The notes: generated by a model from the sequence alone, not told the origin. A stretch of 64,000 bases of DNA from Dyadobacter subterraneus (GCF_015221875.1 NZ_JACYGY010000001.1:5744501-5808500), one strand, 5' to 3'; shown: positions 25,983 to 36,004, numbered from the stretch's first letter. Translations and numbers: made by a program.

Positions 25983-27473
25983 CTAGTACCCTTTATTTTG
26001 AGTAAGATTTGCATTCGAAACAAGTGCCGCAGATGGTATCGGATAAAGAACCGTATAGGCTTCTTTCACAGAAGTACCTTCCCCTGATGTAAATTTACTG
26101 AAACGAACCTCAGTTGTTCTTTTACCACCTTCCCAATATAACTCTCTACCGATTTCATCGAAAAGATTTTGTTCGGTAAGTGATGCCAGAGTAGTAGCGC
26201 CGCGAGTAGTTCTCAAAGTATTGATCTGAGCAAGAGCACCTGCTGCATTTCCACCTCTAAGTTGTGCTTCCGCTTTCATTAAATAAGCTTCTGCGTAGCG
26301 CATAAGGATATATTTACCAGCATTTGCAGGGTGATATTTAATGACACGAATTCCTTTATCCGTAGCTGCACCAGCCAAAGGTACATCTCTTGTGAACGCC
26401 AACGGCTTTTGGGTACGTGTGTCAATTACAGCAGCACCTTTATCATCATACTGAGGCCCAATAAGAAATCCAAGACCAATACCAGAATATTGCGTTCCAT
26501 CTTTCTTAGCCGGCGAACCAATTCTGGAATCCTTTGATTCAAAAGTATCATAGAAATCTGCCAGCGTTGCAAAGCCGTTCCATCCCGAAGGATTCTGACC
26601 ATAGTGCAATGTCATGAACCAGCGATTTTGAGCAGTACCCTCCAAAACTAAAAGGATAGGTTCAGTTTTAGCACTGGATGAGAATGTTGAAAAGTAATCT
26701 TTTTCCAATGAATATCCATCAGCAGTGATTGCATCAACGTAAGTCACAACTTTATCCATATCCGCTTTGTCAAAAGTATATGGTCCTTCCGGAGCAGTAC
26801 TTTTGTACACAGCTTTATTAAGATACAATTTCGCAAGCAAAAAGTTAGCTGCTGCTTTTGAAGCCGTACCATTTGTAACCGAAGGCCCTACTTTTGATAA
26901 ATTAGGCAACGCTTCAGTCAAATCTTTAACGATATAATCAAATGCCTCAGAACGTGACAAAACTTTTGGTAAATCATCAACACCCTGCGTCACTTCTCTT
27001 ACTGGTACCACTCCCCAGTAATCCATAACCCAGTACATATTGTAAGCACGTAAAAATTGCGCTTCTGCTTTTTGCGCGGCAGACGGATTTGAAGCAATGA
27101 TTTCGGTGGCTTTATATGCACGCTGGTTCAAAGCATTCCATGCACTAAGAATATAAGAGTGCGAAGCATCCCAGGTATGCTGATCCAATGTGCGCCATAC
27201 ACCGTTATCTCCCCAGTCAACACCGCGTGTAGGAGGGATCATTTCCGCAGTAACATGCTCCCCAAGCGCATAAATACCCGCCTGATCCGAATAAGTAGAC
27301 AGATCTTTGTATGCAGATGCTAACGCTTCCGGCACGTTTACGGGAGCAAATCCTCCCTCTTCAACCTTGTTAACTACCGAATCCTTTTCGTCAGGAATCA
27401 GATCGGTACATGATGATAATCCAGCCAAACTTACGCTGAACACCAAAAGTTTATATATGTTATTCGTTTTCAT
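25983..27473 (-). CDS. SusD/RagB family outer-membrane lipoprotein
   Basis: This 496-residue nutrient-binding lipoprotein forms the lid of the SusC channel. Its lipoprotein signal is MKTNNIYKLLVFSVSLAGLSSC (Cys22). The RagB/SusD helical fold shows the AEAQFLRAYNMYWVMDYWG block near residue 137, and the C-terminal SusD region contains LMKAEAQLRGGNA, followed by INTLRTTRGA and a YPIPSAAL end segment. It lies 16 bases after susC. The ligand is unknown; a glycan is the usual substrate of such pairs, and peptides are known for RagAB. Confidence 0.95.
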   Translation of the reverse strand: MKTNNIYKLLVFSVSLAGLSSCTDLIPDEKDSVVNKVEEGGFAPVNVPEALASAYKDLSTYSDQAGIYALGEHVTAEMIPPTRGVDWGDNGVWRTLDQHTWDASHSYILSAWNALNQRAYKATEIIASNPSAAQKAEAQFLRAYNMYWVMDYWGVVPVREVTQGVDDLPKVLSRSEAFDYIVKDLTEALPNLSKVGPSVTNGTASKAAANFLLAKLYLNKAVYKSTAPEGPYTFDKADMDKVVTYVDAITADGYSLEKDYFSTFSSSAKTEPILLVLEGTAQNRWFMTLHYGQNPSGWNGFATLADFYDTFESKDSRIGSPAKKDGTQYSGIGLGFLIGPQYDDKGAAVIDTRTQKPLAFTRDVPLAGAATDKGIRVIKYHPANAGKYILMRYAEAYLMKAEAQLRGGNAAGALAQINTLRTTRGATTLASLTEQNLFDEIGRELYWEGGKRTTEVRFSKFTSGEGTSVKEAYTVLYPIPSAALVSNANLTQNKGY

Positions 27474-27489
27474 TGTTGATCAAAATTAA

Positions 27490-30400
27490 TTAGAATGAGA
27501 AACTTGCACCAATCGTGTAGGTTCTTGATCTTGGATAAGCGGTGTAATCAATTCCGAATGATGGAATGTCATTCAATGATTTGTTTGTGCTTACTTCCGG
27601 ATCCTGTCCGCTGTATTTTGTTATTGTAAACAAATTCTGTCCTGAAACAAATACTCTGGCATTTGACAAGATTTTGCTGCTTTTCAAAGGAATACGGTAC
27701 CCCAATGAAAAGTTCTGCATTCTTATGAAATTACCTTTTTCCAAAAAGCGTGTGGATACATCCGGCGCGTTTAATGCACCTTCTCCATTACCGATTACAT
27801 TTTTCGTTACATTACGTCCGTTAGCAAATGATCCTTGTGTAAAGAAAGCATTTGCAGTGTTTGAGTACAAGTAATTTCCAAATACACCATTGAAAAAGAT
27901 GCTCAAATCAAAATTACCATATTTAAAGTTATTTGTTAAACCCGCGTTAACTTTTGGAAGCGGACTTTTTCCTCCAAGGAATTGTTGGAAGTCACCATTT
28001 GGATAAATTGAATTACCATTATCATCAAATCCACCAAACTCGCGAAGGAAATAAGCGAACAATGGCTGACCTTCTGCCAGACGTTGTGCAAACGCACCCG
28101 ACAAACCTTGTCCGTTAATTTCACCTGTATCATAAGTACCTATCAGGTTTTTAACAAGGTTTTTGTTGTAAGAAGCATTGAACAAAACTTCCCAAGAGAA
28201 TTTTTTCCCGTCAATCACTACTGCATTTAAAGCCAATTCGATACCTCGGTTTTGAATATCAGTATCAAGATTTTTATAAACAAAGGGGTTCGGAGCAGGC
28301 TGGGCAGCAACCACCTTGAAAAGCAAATCTTTGGTACTTTTGTTGTAAGCGTCAATGCTACCGGAAAGTCTTCCTTTCAAAATAGAGAAGTCGATACCAA
28401 GGTTTAATGCAGCAGTAGATTCCCATTTCAAGTTTGGATTGTTAAAGGCAACGGCGTTCAAACCACCACCTGTGATACCGTCACCGTTTTGGTTAATTAC
28501 GTAATCACTGTATCTGTCTCTTCTGTCATATACGTTGTGAGGAATGTTTTGGTTACCCGTAACCCCATACCCAACTCTAAGAGCAAGATCTGTAAATACT
28601 TCCTTAGGGACGAATTCTTCCTCAACAATTTTCCATTTAAATGCACCTGATGGGAAATATCCATATTTATTGTTACCACCAAATTTAGATGAACCATCTA
28701 TACGTAACGTACCGGTAAACAGGTATTTATTGGCAAATCCAAGGTTAACACGACCAAAATAAGATTGCAGCTCATCTTTGGTATAATTTGAATTCTGAAC
28801 TACTGAACCAACACTTTGTAAAGCAGTGGCATCCTTAATTGCCACTGTTCCGGCAATACCCAGGTTATTAACCATCAAATCCAAATCACTTGTTCTGAAA
28901 TTTGCAGCAGAAACGTTTTTACTACTGTTTTCAAAACTTTGATATGAATAACCCAAAAGTGCATTCAGTGTTACCTTACCAAATTCTTTATCGTATGTAA
29001 AATAGTTTTCCCAAAGCTGATTGTTTGCTTCAACATCTCTGATATAAACACGTCCGATATTAGTTATCCCTGTTACAAGCAGGTCTCTTGAATAAGCTTG
29101 TTTTCTTGTTGACATTGATTTATCAAAACCTAATACTGTTTTGAATTTCAAACCTTTAAGAATTTCAAGTTCTGCGTTGATGTTTCCTAGTGCGCGTAAA
29201 GTATTGGCTTTATCCTTCGACAATTTAACAAATGCCATAGGGTTAGGTTCAGTAGTAGTAACCTGATTAAATCCACCATCCGCATTGTAAACGGCACGGG
29301 TTGGGTTTGCTTTTAAAATACTACCCATAAGATCACCCTCGAAACCGATGTTTTCCGAGATCGGAACACCTGTATCCTGCGTATTTGCAAAGTTCAGGTT
29401 GCTACCAATTGAGAGTTTATTATTGATAAATTTCTTTGCTCCACTGAATCCCACACTATAACGTTTTACATTGGAAGTCTGAACGATACCATCCTGGTTA
29501 AGATAACCCAAAGAAAAACGATAGTTACCAGCATTATCTCCTCCGCCATAAGAAAGGTTATGCTGATGTGTAAGCGCAGTTCTGAAAAGTTCTTTTTGCC
29601 AATCTGTGCTTGATCCCTGATCTTGTCCCCCTGCCGCAACGTATTCTTTGGCATTTAATAAATCATACTTTTTAGTAATGTTACTGATACCAAAGGAATA
29701 TCCGTAATCCAGAGAACCTTTTCCTTTACCTTTTTTCGTTGTAATTAAGACAACACCATTAGCACCACGCGAACCATAAATTGCGGTAGCAGAGGCATCT
29801 TTCAAGATATCAATACTGGCGATATCATCAGGATTAAGGAAGTTTAAAGGGTTTTTTGCAGGCTGACGACCAACACCCTGATTATCTCCACCACTGGAAG
29901 TGTTATCACCGCTCAGAGGGACACCGTCAATTACAAAAAGCGGGTTGTTACCTCCCAATACAGAAGATGTACCACGGATACGTACGTTAATACCACCACC
30001 TGGCTCACCGCTGGACTGGGTGATTTGCACGCCCGCAACACGTCCCTGCATCAATTGCTCAGGAGAAGTTACAATACCTTTTTGAAAGTCTTTGGAACCC
30101 AAAGCGGATACTGCACCTGTTGCATCCTTTTTTCTTACAGTACCATAACCTACAACAACAACCTCTTCCAGTGCTTTTACATCTTCGGATAACGATACAT
30201 TCACTACTGATTTATTTCCAATAGCCACATCTTTCGGTTCAAAACCAATTGAGCTAAAAGATAAAGTTGAATTAGCAGGCACCGCGAACTGGTAGTTACC
30301 ATCAACGTCAGTATTTGTCCCTCTTGTAGTCCCTTTAATTGTAATGGCAACCCCCGGCAAACCAGACCCTTTTGAATCTGTTACTTTTCCACTAACGGCA

Positions 30401-30558
30401 ACATCCTGTCCAAAAGCAGCAGCCGTAGAAAAAAGTAATAAAAACAAGAAATTGTAATAAGTGAAGTGACGTTTACTAACATCATCTCGATTTTTAACAT
30501 CTTCAATTGCACCCAATCCTTTGGAGATTTTGTGCAGTAAACAGGAAAGTTTCATCAT
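27490..30558 (-). CDS. SusC/RagA family TonB-linked outer-membrane protein
   Basis: This 1,022-residue importer has a long N-terminal leader (residues 1-50) with a hydrophobic core and cleavage after AAAFGQ. Residues about 53-135 are the carboxypeptidase-like domain (VSGKVTDSKGSGLPGVAI). The SusC signature EEVVVVGYGTVRKKDATGAV follows at about 145. The plug carries VRIRGTSSVLGGNNPLFVIDGVP, and the barrel ends in IGASFSF. It works with the adjacent SusD to bind and import a large ligand. It heads a five-gene operon whose promoter should lie in the 509-base gap upstream. There is no adjacent sigma/anti-sigma pair. Confidence 0.96.
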   Translation of the reverse strand: MMKLSCLLHKISKGLGAIEDVKNRDDVSKRHFTYYNFLFLLLFSTAAAFGQDVAVSGKVTDSKGSGLPGVAITIKGTTRGTNTDVDGNYQFAVPANSTLSFSSIGFEPKDVAIGNKSVVNVSLSEDVKALEEVVVVGYGTVRKKDATGAVSALGSKDFQKGIVTSPEQLMQGRVAGVQITQSSGEPGGGINVRIRGTSSVLGGNNPLFVIDGVPLSGDNTSSGGDNQGVGRQPAKNPLNFLNPDDIASIDILKDASATAIYGSRGANGVVLITTKKGKGKGSLDYGYSFGISNITKKYDLLNAKEYVAAGGQDQGSSTDWQKELFRTALTHQHNLSYGGGDNAGNYRFSLGYLNQDGIVQTSNVKRYSVGFSGAKKFINNKLSIGSNLNFANTQDTGVPISENIGFEGDLMGSILKANPTRAVYNADGGFNQVTTTEPNPMAFVKLSKDKANTLRALGNINAELEILKGLKFKTVLGFDKSMSTRKQAYSRDLLVTGITNIGRVYIRDVEANNQLWENYFTYDKEFGKVTLNALLGYSYQSFENSSKNVSAANFRTSDLDLMVNNLGIAGTVAIKDATALQSVGSVVQNSNYTKDELQSYFGRVNLGFANKYLFTGTLRIDGSSKFGGNNKYGYFPSGAFKWKIVEEEFVPKEVFTDLALRVGYGVTGNQNIPHNVYDRRDRYSDYVINQNGDGITGGGLNAVAFNNPNLKWESTAALNLGIDFSILKGRLSGSIDAYNKSTKDLLFKVVAAQPAPNPFVYKNLDTDIQNRGIELALNAVVIDGKKFSWEVLFNASYNKNLVKNLIGTYDTGEINGQGLSGAFAQRLAEGQPLFAYFLREFGGFDDNGNSIYPNGDFQQFLGGKSPLPKVNAGLTNNFKYGNFDLSIFFNGVFGNYLYSNTANAFFTQGSFANGRNVTKNVIGNGEGALNAPDVSTRFLEKGNFIRMQNFSLGYRIPLKSSKILSNARVFVSGQNLFTITKYSGQDPEVSTNKSLNDIPSFGIDYTAYPRSRTYTIGASFSF

Positions 30559-30685
30559 ACATTAGGTTAATTAATTTTGTTAGTTCTTCAATCCTATTAA
30601 TCAAAGTCATTCAAAATCTTCTAAAAACTGTGTTTCCGAGGTCGAAAAGGCACATTATGAACAATAATCAGATTAAATTGAAATT

Positions 30686-30706
30686 TTTGCTTAATAGTTA
30701 AGCAAA
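30686..30706. promoter_or_regulatory. Inverted repeat upstream of susC
   Basis: TTTGCTTAA at 30686-30694 and TTAAGCAAA at 30698-30706 form a perfect 9-base palindrome with a 3-base centre. It lies about 130 bases upstream of the susC start and may be an operator. Confidence 0.4.
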
Positions 30707-31028
30707 TTAATATAATTAGTTGAGATATTACAAATTATGGTGACATAGATTTATTTAATTATTACAAATATTTATTGATAAAAGATTAAATAAACTTTTG
30801 GTTACATTTTTTTATAATTTTAATAAGTTGACTTTATACATTTTAAAGCAGCGACTTAACTCTTCAAAAATTAATAACCTCCTGAATTTCCTTTAGGATT
30901 TCAACATACTCCTATAAACGACACCAGTAAACGTTATAAACAACATACTTGCCATTTGAGATTTTAACTAAATGAAATTCCAACTAACCTTTCTATAAAA
31001 ATTTCATGATTACATCGGTGGTTGTTCG

Positions 31029-31036
31029 TAACTTTG
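31029..31036 (+). promoter_or_regulatory. Candidate -7 promoter element of the YdiJ-like gene
   Basis: TAACTTTG fits TAnnTTTG and lies 32 bases before the ATG at 31068, a normal leader length for this phylum. Confidence 0.5.
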
Positions 31037-31067
31037 GAGCAGTATATTTTCAGTACCTTTTTAGTTT

Positions 31068-34052
31068 ATGGCACCGCAGTCCTCAGTTGAAAATTCAGAT
31101 CTACAATTATTAGCCTCCCAGCTTACAGGTGATTTATATGATGACAATACAATGCGTACTTTGTATGCAACGGATGCATCGGCCTACCGGGAAATGCCTT
31201 TGGCTGTGGCCATTCCAAAAACACTGGATGATATTAAAAAACTGATTGCTTATGCAACCAGTAATAAAATTTCATTGGTACCCAGAACTGCAGGCACTTC
31301 ACTCGCCGGACAGGTTGTGGGAAGCGGAATTATTGTCGATACTTCGAAGCATTTCACCAAAATTCTGGAAATTAATGCTGAGGAACGTTATGTCAGGGTT
31401 GAGCCGGGCGTTGTGCGCGATGAACTGAATATGGCTTTAAAACCATATGGGCTTTATTTCGGTCCGGAGACGTCTACGGCAAACCGCGCTATGATCGGGG
31501 GAATGGTTGGAAATAATTCCTGTGGATCCAATTCCGTAGTATATGGAAGTACGCGCGAACATTTGCTGGAAGTAAAAGCAATTCTGGCGGACGGAAGTGA
31601 GGTAACTTTTGGTACAGAAAGCACTGTCGATTTTAAAAATAAACTTTCAATTACAAACGGGCAGCTTTCTCTTGCCGATAAAATTTATTCCAAAACTTTT
31701 GAAATTTTATCGAATCCAGCCAATCAGGTCGAGATCAGAAAAGAATTTCCAAAACGCAGCGTAGAAAGAAGGAATACCGGTTATGCGCTGGATATGCTTT
31801 TGGAAACGGAACCTTTTACGCATTTTCCTGAAAATGGGGAAAATGCGGTTCCTTTTAATATGTGTAAACTTATTGCCGGATCAGAAGGTACACTTTGTTT
31901 TCTGACTGAAATCAAATTAAACATTATCCCGCTTCCTCCGACGACACAAGGATTATTGTGCGCTCATTTTAAGACGATTGACGAAGCTTTAAGAGCTACC
32001 ATTCTGGCTTTAAAATATAAACCGCAGGCTGTTGAGCTGATTGATAACTATGTTCTTGAATGTGCCGCCACAAATAAAGAACAAAAGGCAAACGCATTTT
32101 TTGTCCAGAATACTGAGGCGGGAGAATATCCTGCAATTCTGGTTGTGGATCTTTCCAGAGAAACAAAAGAAGAAGTAGAAGCACTGGCCGAAGCTTTGAG
32201 AGCCGATTTTATTGAAGCCGGCATGGGTTATCACTATCCGCTTTTATTTGGGGATGATACCAAAAAAATCTGGACACTTAGAAAAGCAGGATTAGGTTTG
32301 CTGAGTAATCTTCCGGGTGACGAAAAAGCTGTGGCCGTGATTGAAGATACCGCAGTGGATGTTTATGATCAGCCTCAGTACATTATTGAATTCAATGACA
32401 TTCTCAAAAAACATGGTATGTCAGCAGTGCATTATGCGCATGCCGGATCGGGAGAATTACATCTTCGTCCGATTATCAATTTAAAGACAAAAGAAGGTCA
32501 CCAGCAATTCAGAACCATCGCAGAAGAAATTGCGACGCTGGTTAAAAAATTCCAGGGTTCACTTTCCGGTGAACATGGAGACGGACGTTTGCGCGGCGAA
32601 TTTATTCCGCAAATGGTTGGACAGCATAATTATGAATTGTTTAAGGAAATAAAACGGACCTGGGATCCTCATAATATTCTGAATCCGGGAAAAATCGTTG
32701 ATACGCCGCCAATGGACAGCTTTTTACGTTACGAGGCGGATCACTTTGTACCGGAGTTCAAAACTTATTTCCGTTTTAAAGATCAGACTGTTTTGCAGCA
32801 CGCAGAACAATGCAACGGATCAGGCGATTGCCGGAAAACGGAGATGAGCGGTGGAACGATGTGTCCAAGTTTCATGGCGACACGAAATGAAAAAGATACA
32901 ACGCGTGCAAGAGCCAATATTCTGCGGGAAATGCTGACAAATTCTCCCAAAGAAAACCGGTTTGACAATAAAGAAATCAAGGAAGTATATGATCTCTGCC
33001 TGGCCTGCAAAGGTTGCAAAGGCGAATGTCCTTCCAATGTGGATGTCGCGAAATTGAAAATGGAATTTCTTCAGCATTATCATGACGAGCATGGCGTTCC
33101 AATGCGCTCGTGGCTGGTTGGGAATTTTTCAAAACTTAACGGTTTGGCCAGTTATGTTCCGTGGGCTTATAATTTGATATATAAAAATGCGCCGCTTCGG
33201 AAAATTGCCAATAGCATCGTCGGTTTTCACCCGGAGCGTACCATGCCGTTGTTAAAAAACACAACACTTCGTGCCTGGTATGATAAAAGAGCAAAGAGTA
33301 AGAAACCGGCAAGTTCATCCGCCCGTCAGGTTTATCTTTTCTGTGACGAGTTTACCAATTTTAATGACGTTGAAATTGGAATAAAAGCAATCATGGTTTT
33401 GGAAAAACTGGGTTATGAAGTAATCATTCCTAACCACGGAACATCCGGAAGACCTCAACTTTCGAAGGGATTATTAAAAGACGCAAAGAAAATCGCAGAA
33501 GAAAATATCCGTTTGTTAAAAGATATCATTTCTCACGACGCGCCATTAATCGGTATTGAGCCGTCTGCAATTTTAACTTTCCGCGACGAATATCCTGATC
33601 TTGTTCGGGAAGATATGGTGGAAGATGCCAAAAAACTTGCGCTTAATGCTTTGCAGTTTGATGAGTTTGTTTCAAGGGAAATTGAGCTGAAACGCATTTC
33701 GAAAGATTCGTTCAGTAAGGAAAAACGAGTGATCAAGTTACACGGTCATTGTCAGCAAAAGGCGATTTCCAGTATGATACCAACGAAAAGAATGCTTTCA
33801 TTACCGGAAAATTACACCGTTCAGCTAATTCCTTCGGGATGCTGCGGAATGGCGGGATCTTTCGGATATGAAAAGGAGCATTATGATATTTCCATGCAAA
33901 TTGGAGAGCTTGTACTTTTCCCAACGGTTAGGAAACAGGCTGATGATGTAATTATTGCTGCTCCCGGAACAAGCTGCCGTCACCAGATTCATGATGGTAC
34001 TGGACGCAAAGCGATGCATCCGGCAGAAATATTATTTGAAGCTTTGGTTTAG
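31068..34052 (+). CDS. FAD-linked oxidase with Fe-S domains, YdiJ-like D-2-hydroxyacid dehydrogenase
   Basis: This 994-residue protein joins three modules. Residues about 1-260 are the PCMH-type FAD-binding domain (PRTAGTSLAGQ, then MVGNNSCGSNS). Residues about 260-545 are the FAD-oxidase C-terminal domain, containing AVHYAHAGSGELHLRP and SGEHGDGRLRGEF. The rest holds Fe-S clusters: Cys582, Cys588 and Cys599, then Cys644, Cys647, Cys650 and Cys654, and a CCG-type domain with GHCQQKA and PSGCCGMAGSFG. Length and order match E. coli YdiJ, a D-2-hydroxyglutarate dehydrogenase, though D-lactate oxidation is also possible. Electrons probably go to the quinone pool at the inner membrane. It is transcribed alone. 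Confidence 0.9.
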   Translation: MAPQSSVENSDLQLLASQLTGDLYDDNTMRTLYATDASAYREMPLAVAIPKTLDDIKKLIAYATSNKISLVPRTAGTSLAGQVVGSGIIVDTSKHFTKILEINAEERYVRVEPGVVRDELNMALKPYGLYFGPETSTANRAMIGGMVGNNSCGSNSVVYGSTREHLLEVKAILADGSEVTFGTESTVDFKNKLSITNGQLSLADKIYSKTFEILSNPANQVEIRKEFPKRSVERRNTGYALDMLLETEPFTHFPENGENAVPFNMCKLIAGSEGTLCFLTEIKLNIIPLPPTTQGLLCAHFKTIDEALRATILALKYKPQAVELIDNYVLECAATNKEQKANAFFVQNTEAGEYPAILVVDLSRETKEEVEALAEALRADFIEAGMGYHYPLLFGDDTKKIWTLRKAGLGLLSNLPGDEKAVAVIEDTAVDVYDQPQYIIEFNDILKKHGMSAVHYAHAGSGELHLRPIINLKTKEGHQQFRTIAEEIATLVKKFQGSLSGEHGDGRLRGEFIPQMVGQHNYELFKEIKRTWDPHNILNPGKIVDTPPMDSFLRYEADHFVPEFKTYFRFKDQTVLQHAEQCNGSGDCRKTEMSGGTMCPSFMATRNEKDTTRARANILREMLTNSPKENRFDNKEIKEVYDLCLACKGCKGECPSNVDVAKLKMEFLQHYHDEHGVPMRSWLVGNFSKLNGLASYVPWAYNLIYKNAPLRKIANSIVGFHPERTMPLLKNTTLRAWYDKRAKSKKPASSSARQVYLFCDEFTNFNDVEIGIKAIMVLEKLGYEVIIPNHGTSGRPQLSKGLLKDAKKIAEENIRLLKDIISHDAPLIGIEPSAILTFRDEYPDLVREDMVEDAKKLALNALQFDEFVSREIELKRISKDSFSKEKRVIKLHGHCQQKAISSMIPTKRMLSLPENYTVQLIPSGCCGMAGSFGYEKEHYDISMQIGELVLFPTVRKQADDVIIAAPGTSCRHQIHDGTGRKAMHPAEILFEALV

Positions 34053-34098
34053 ATAAATATAGATTAAGTCAAAAAACATTTGATTAATCTATATTTAT
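34053..34098 (+). terminator. Hairpin after the YdiJ-like gene
   Basis: ATAAATATAGATTAA at 34053-34067 and its exact complement at 34084-34098 form a 15-base stem. The stem continues inward through TCAAA and TTTGA after one unpaired G. It directly follows the stop codon and ends in a T-rich stretch. Confidence 0.65.
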
Positions 34099-34146
34099 TT
34101 TCAAACTGATTTAATTACCTTAGAGTTAAATCATAAACTAAAAATC

Positions 34147-34755
34147 ATGACATTAACAGTTAGCAGTAAACTCGCCGATTTTCAGGACGAACTGCGTCTG
34201 GATTTAGCCATAGATTTGGATGATGACTCATTTTATGATTTTTGTCAACGGAATCCTGAACTTCGATTTGAACGAAATCCCGACGGTACAATTATCATTA
34301 TGCCACTTACAGGAGGAAAGACAGGAATTCGAAATTCAGAATTATCATTTGAACTGGTTTTGTGGAACAGAAAACATAAGCTGGGACAGGTTTTCGATTC
34401 TTCAACTGGATTTAAATTTCAAAACGGAGCTACGCGATCGCCAGACATGGCTTGGATTAGCAACAATCGATGGAATACACTAAGTCCGCAGGAACAAGAT
34501 AAATTTCCACCTATTTCACCAGACTTCGTGGTGGCGTTAATGTCTGCCACAGATAAATTGAAAACTGTTCAGGACAAGATGCATGAGTATATAAATAATG
34601 GTGTATTACTTGGGTGGCTCATAAATCCGAAAACCCAAGAGGTATTCATTTATCGTGAAGACGGAACGGTAGATCGTATTCACAATTTTAACAACTTATT
34701 GTCCGGAGAAAATATTCTTCCCCATTTCGAATTCGACCTTACGCTGCTACTCTAA
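34147..34755 (+). CDS. Uma2/DUF820 family protein, putative degenerate nuclease
   Basis: This 202-residue protein is of the Uma2 family, a PD-(D/E)xK nuclease fold common in cyanobacteria and Bacteroidota. The first acidic motif is intact at RSPDMAW (Asp100). The second block, normally PD-VVE-xS, reads SPDFVVALMSATD, so the expected Glu is Ala130. The downstream lysine-containing helix (QDKMHEY, Lys144) and GWLINP strand are conserved. Loss of the Glu predicts weak or no metal-dependent cleavage, unless another acid takes its place. The family's cellular role is not well defined. It stands alone between the YdiJ-like gene and a convergent MFS gene 4 bases away. Confidence 0.85.
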   Translation: MTLTVSSKLADFQDELRLDLAIDLDDDSFYDFCQRNPELRFERNPDGTIIIMPLTGGKTGIRNSELSFELVLWNRKHKLGQVFDSSTGFKFQNGATRSPDMAWISNNRWNTLSPQEQDKFPPISPDFVVALMSATDKLKTVQDKMHEYINNGVLLGWLINPKTQEVFIYREDGTVDRIHNFNNLLSGENILPHFEFDLTLLL

Positions 34756-34759
34756 AAAA

Positions 34760-36004
34760 TTACTGTTCTACGTAATCCAGATCCTTACCATACGTTTCTT
34801 CCATTTTCCAAAGCGAAAGTAAAGCAAGTACAAAACACACGATCCCTACACTTGCACCTGCCTGGAGAACACCCCAGTCAGGTTTCAGGTATTGAAAAAC
34901 AGGTAATGTTAAAAGTGTAGTTGCGCGGACATTATTTGCTACGGAAGTCGTTACTGTTGCCCGAAGATTAGTACCAAATTGTTCTGCGGTGGTTGTAAGA
35001 AACATGGCGATGTAACCTATAGAAAAACCTAGCCAGCCATAACATATATATAAGGTTGTGGCAGAATTGATTCCACCATATAACAACGCGACCATTCCTG
35101 CAAACGTCATGAACAACATGATCAATATTGCTTTTCGTCTGGATTGTAGCCACTGACTTAAAAAACCACTAAAAAAATCGCCGGTCACAATTCCTATGTA
35201 AGCATAAAGTACGCAAGTTCCCGCCTGAACATCTCCCGGAATGCCCAAAGCTTTTGCAAATTCATTTCCAAAAGTTGCATAAATTCCAATGACAAGATAT
35301 GTTGGCAACGCAATGCCCATGCATCGCAGGTAACGAATTAATTTTTCTCTTTTTGTAAAAATCGTCCACCATTGCACTGCTTTTGCTTTACTTTCAATTG
35401 CTTTTTCAAAAAGAAAAGATTCAAGAACATTGAAACGGAGCACCAAAAGGATAAGTCCCATTCCGCCACCGATGAAATAAGCAGTTCGCCAATCCGTAAG
35501 TTTTACTGCAAAAAATGCGGCAATTGCTCCGGCAAGACCAACACTGGCAACAACAGAAGCTCCATAACCACGTAAATGTTTGGGAAGAATTTCAGCGATT
35601 AAAGTAATTCCTGCACCAAGTTCACCCGCAAGTCCGAGACCGGCAATGAAACGAAGTATTGAATAAACTTCAACATTATTGGTAAAACCGCAGACAATAT
35701 TCGCCAGAGAATACATCAGAATCGAGCCGAAAAGTACAGAACGACGACCCATTTTATCTCCCCATATTCCCCAGAAAAAACCGCCGATCAACAAACCAGC
35801 CTGCTGCCAGTTATAAATTTTCGCTCCGATAGCAGAAATATCTGCTTCCGACAAACCCAGTTCCCGCAAACTTGGTACTCTCACAATGTTGAACAAAAGC
35901 AAATCATAAACATCAACAAAGTAACCCAGTGAAGCCACGATTACAGGTAATGAAAGTACAGTACGAAGTGCAGAAGTATTATTTGAAGCAGAAAGTAAAG
36001 CCAT
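34760..36004 (-). CDS. MFS transporter
   Basis: This 414-residue inner-membrane protein has about 12 hydrophobic segments. It carries the MFS loop 2-3 motif GDKMGRRSVLF near residue 82 and the RFIAGLGLAGELGAG segment in helix 4. It belongs to the sugar/metabolite-proton symporter style of MFS carriers; the substrate cannot be determined. A conserved Asp pair in helix 1 (YFVDVYDLLLF) is typical of the aromatic acid or organic anion groups. It lies 4 bases from the convergent Uma2 gene and 63 bases after arfB on the same strand. Confidence 0.88.
   Translation of the reverse strand: MALLSASNNTSALRTVLSLPVIVASLGYFVDVYDLLLFNIVRVPSLRELGLSEADISAIGAKIYNWQQAGLLIGGFFWGIWGDKMGRRSVLFGSILMYSLANIVCGFTNNVEVYSILRFIAGLGLAGELGAGITLIAEILPKHLRGYGASVVASVGLAGAIAAFFAVKLTDWRTAYFIGGGMGLILLVLRFNVLESFLFEKAIESKAKAVQWWTIFTKREKLIRYLRCMGIALPTYLVIGIYATFGNEFAKALGIPGDVQAGTCVLYAYIGIVTGDFFSGFLSQWLQSRRKAILIMLFMTFAGMVALLYGGINSATTLYICYGWLGFSIGYIAMFLTTTAEQFGTNLRATVTTSVANNVRATTLLTLPVFQYLKPDWGVLQAGASVGIVCFVLALLSLWKMEETYGKDLDYVEQ

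Larger units (their letters stand above)
30559..31067. other. Intergenic region between divergent susC and YdiJ-like genes
   Basis: This 509-base A+T-rich region contains no convincing gene. It should carry the susC promoter on the minus strand and the dehydrogenase promoter on the plus strand. Recognisable elements are a 21-base inverted repeat at 30686-30706 and a plus-strand -7 motif at 31029-31036. Confidence 0.5.
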
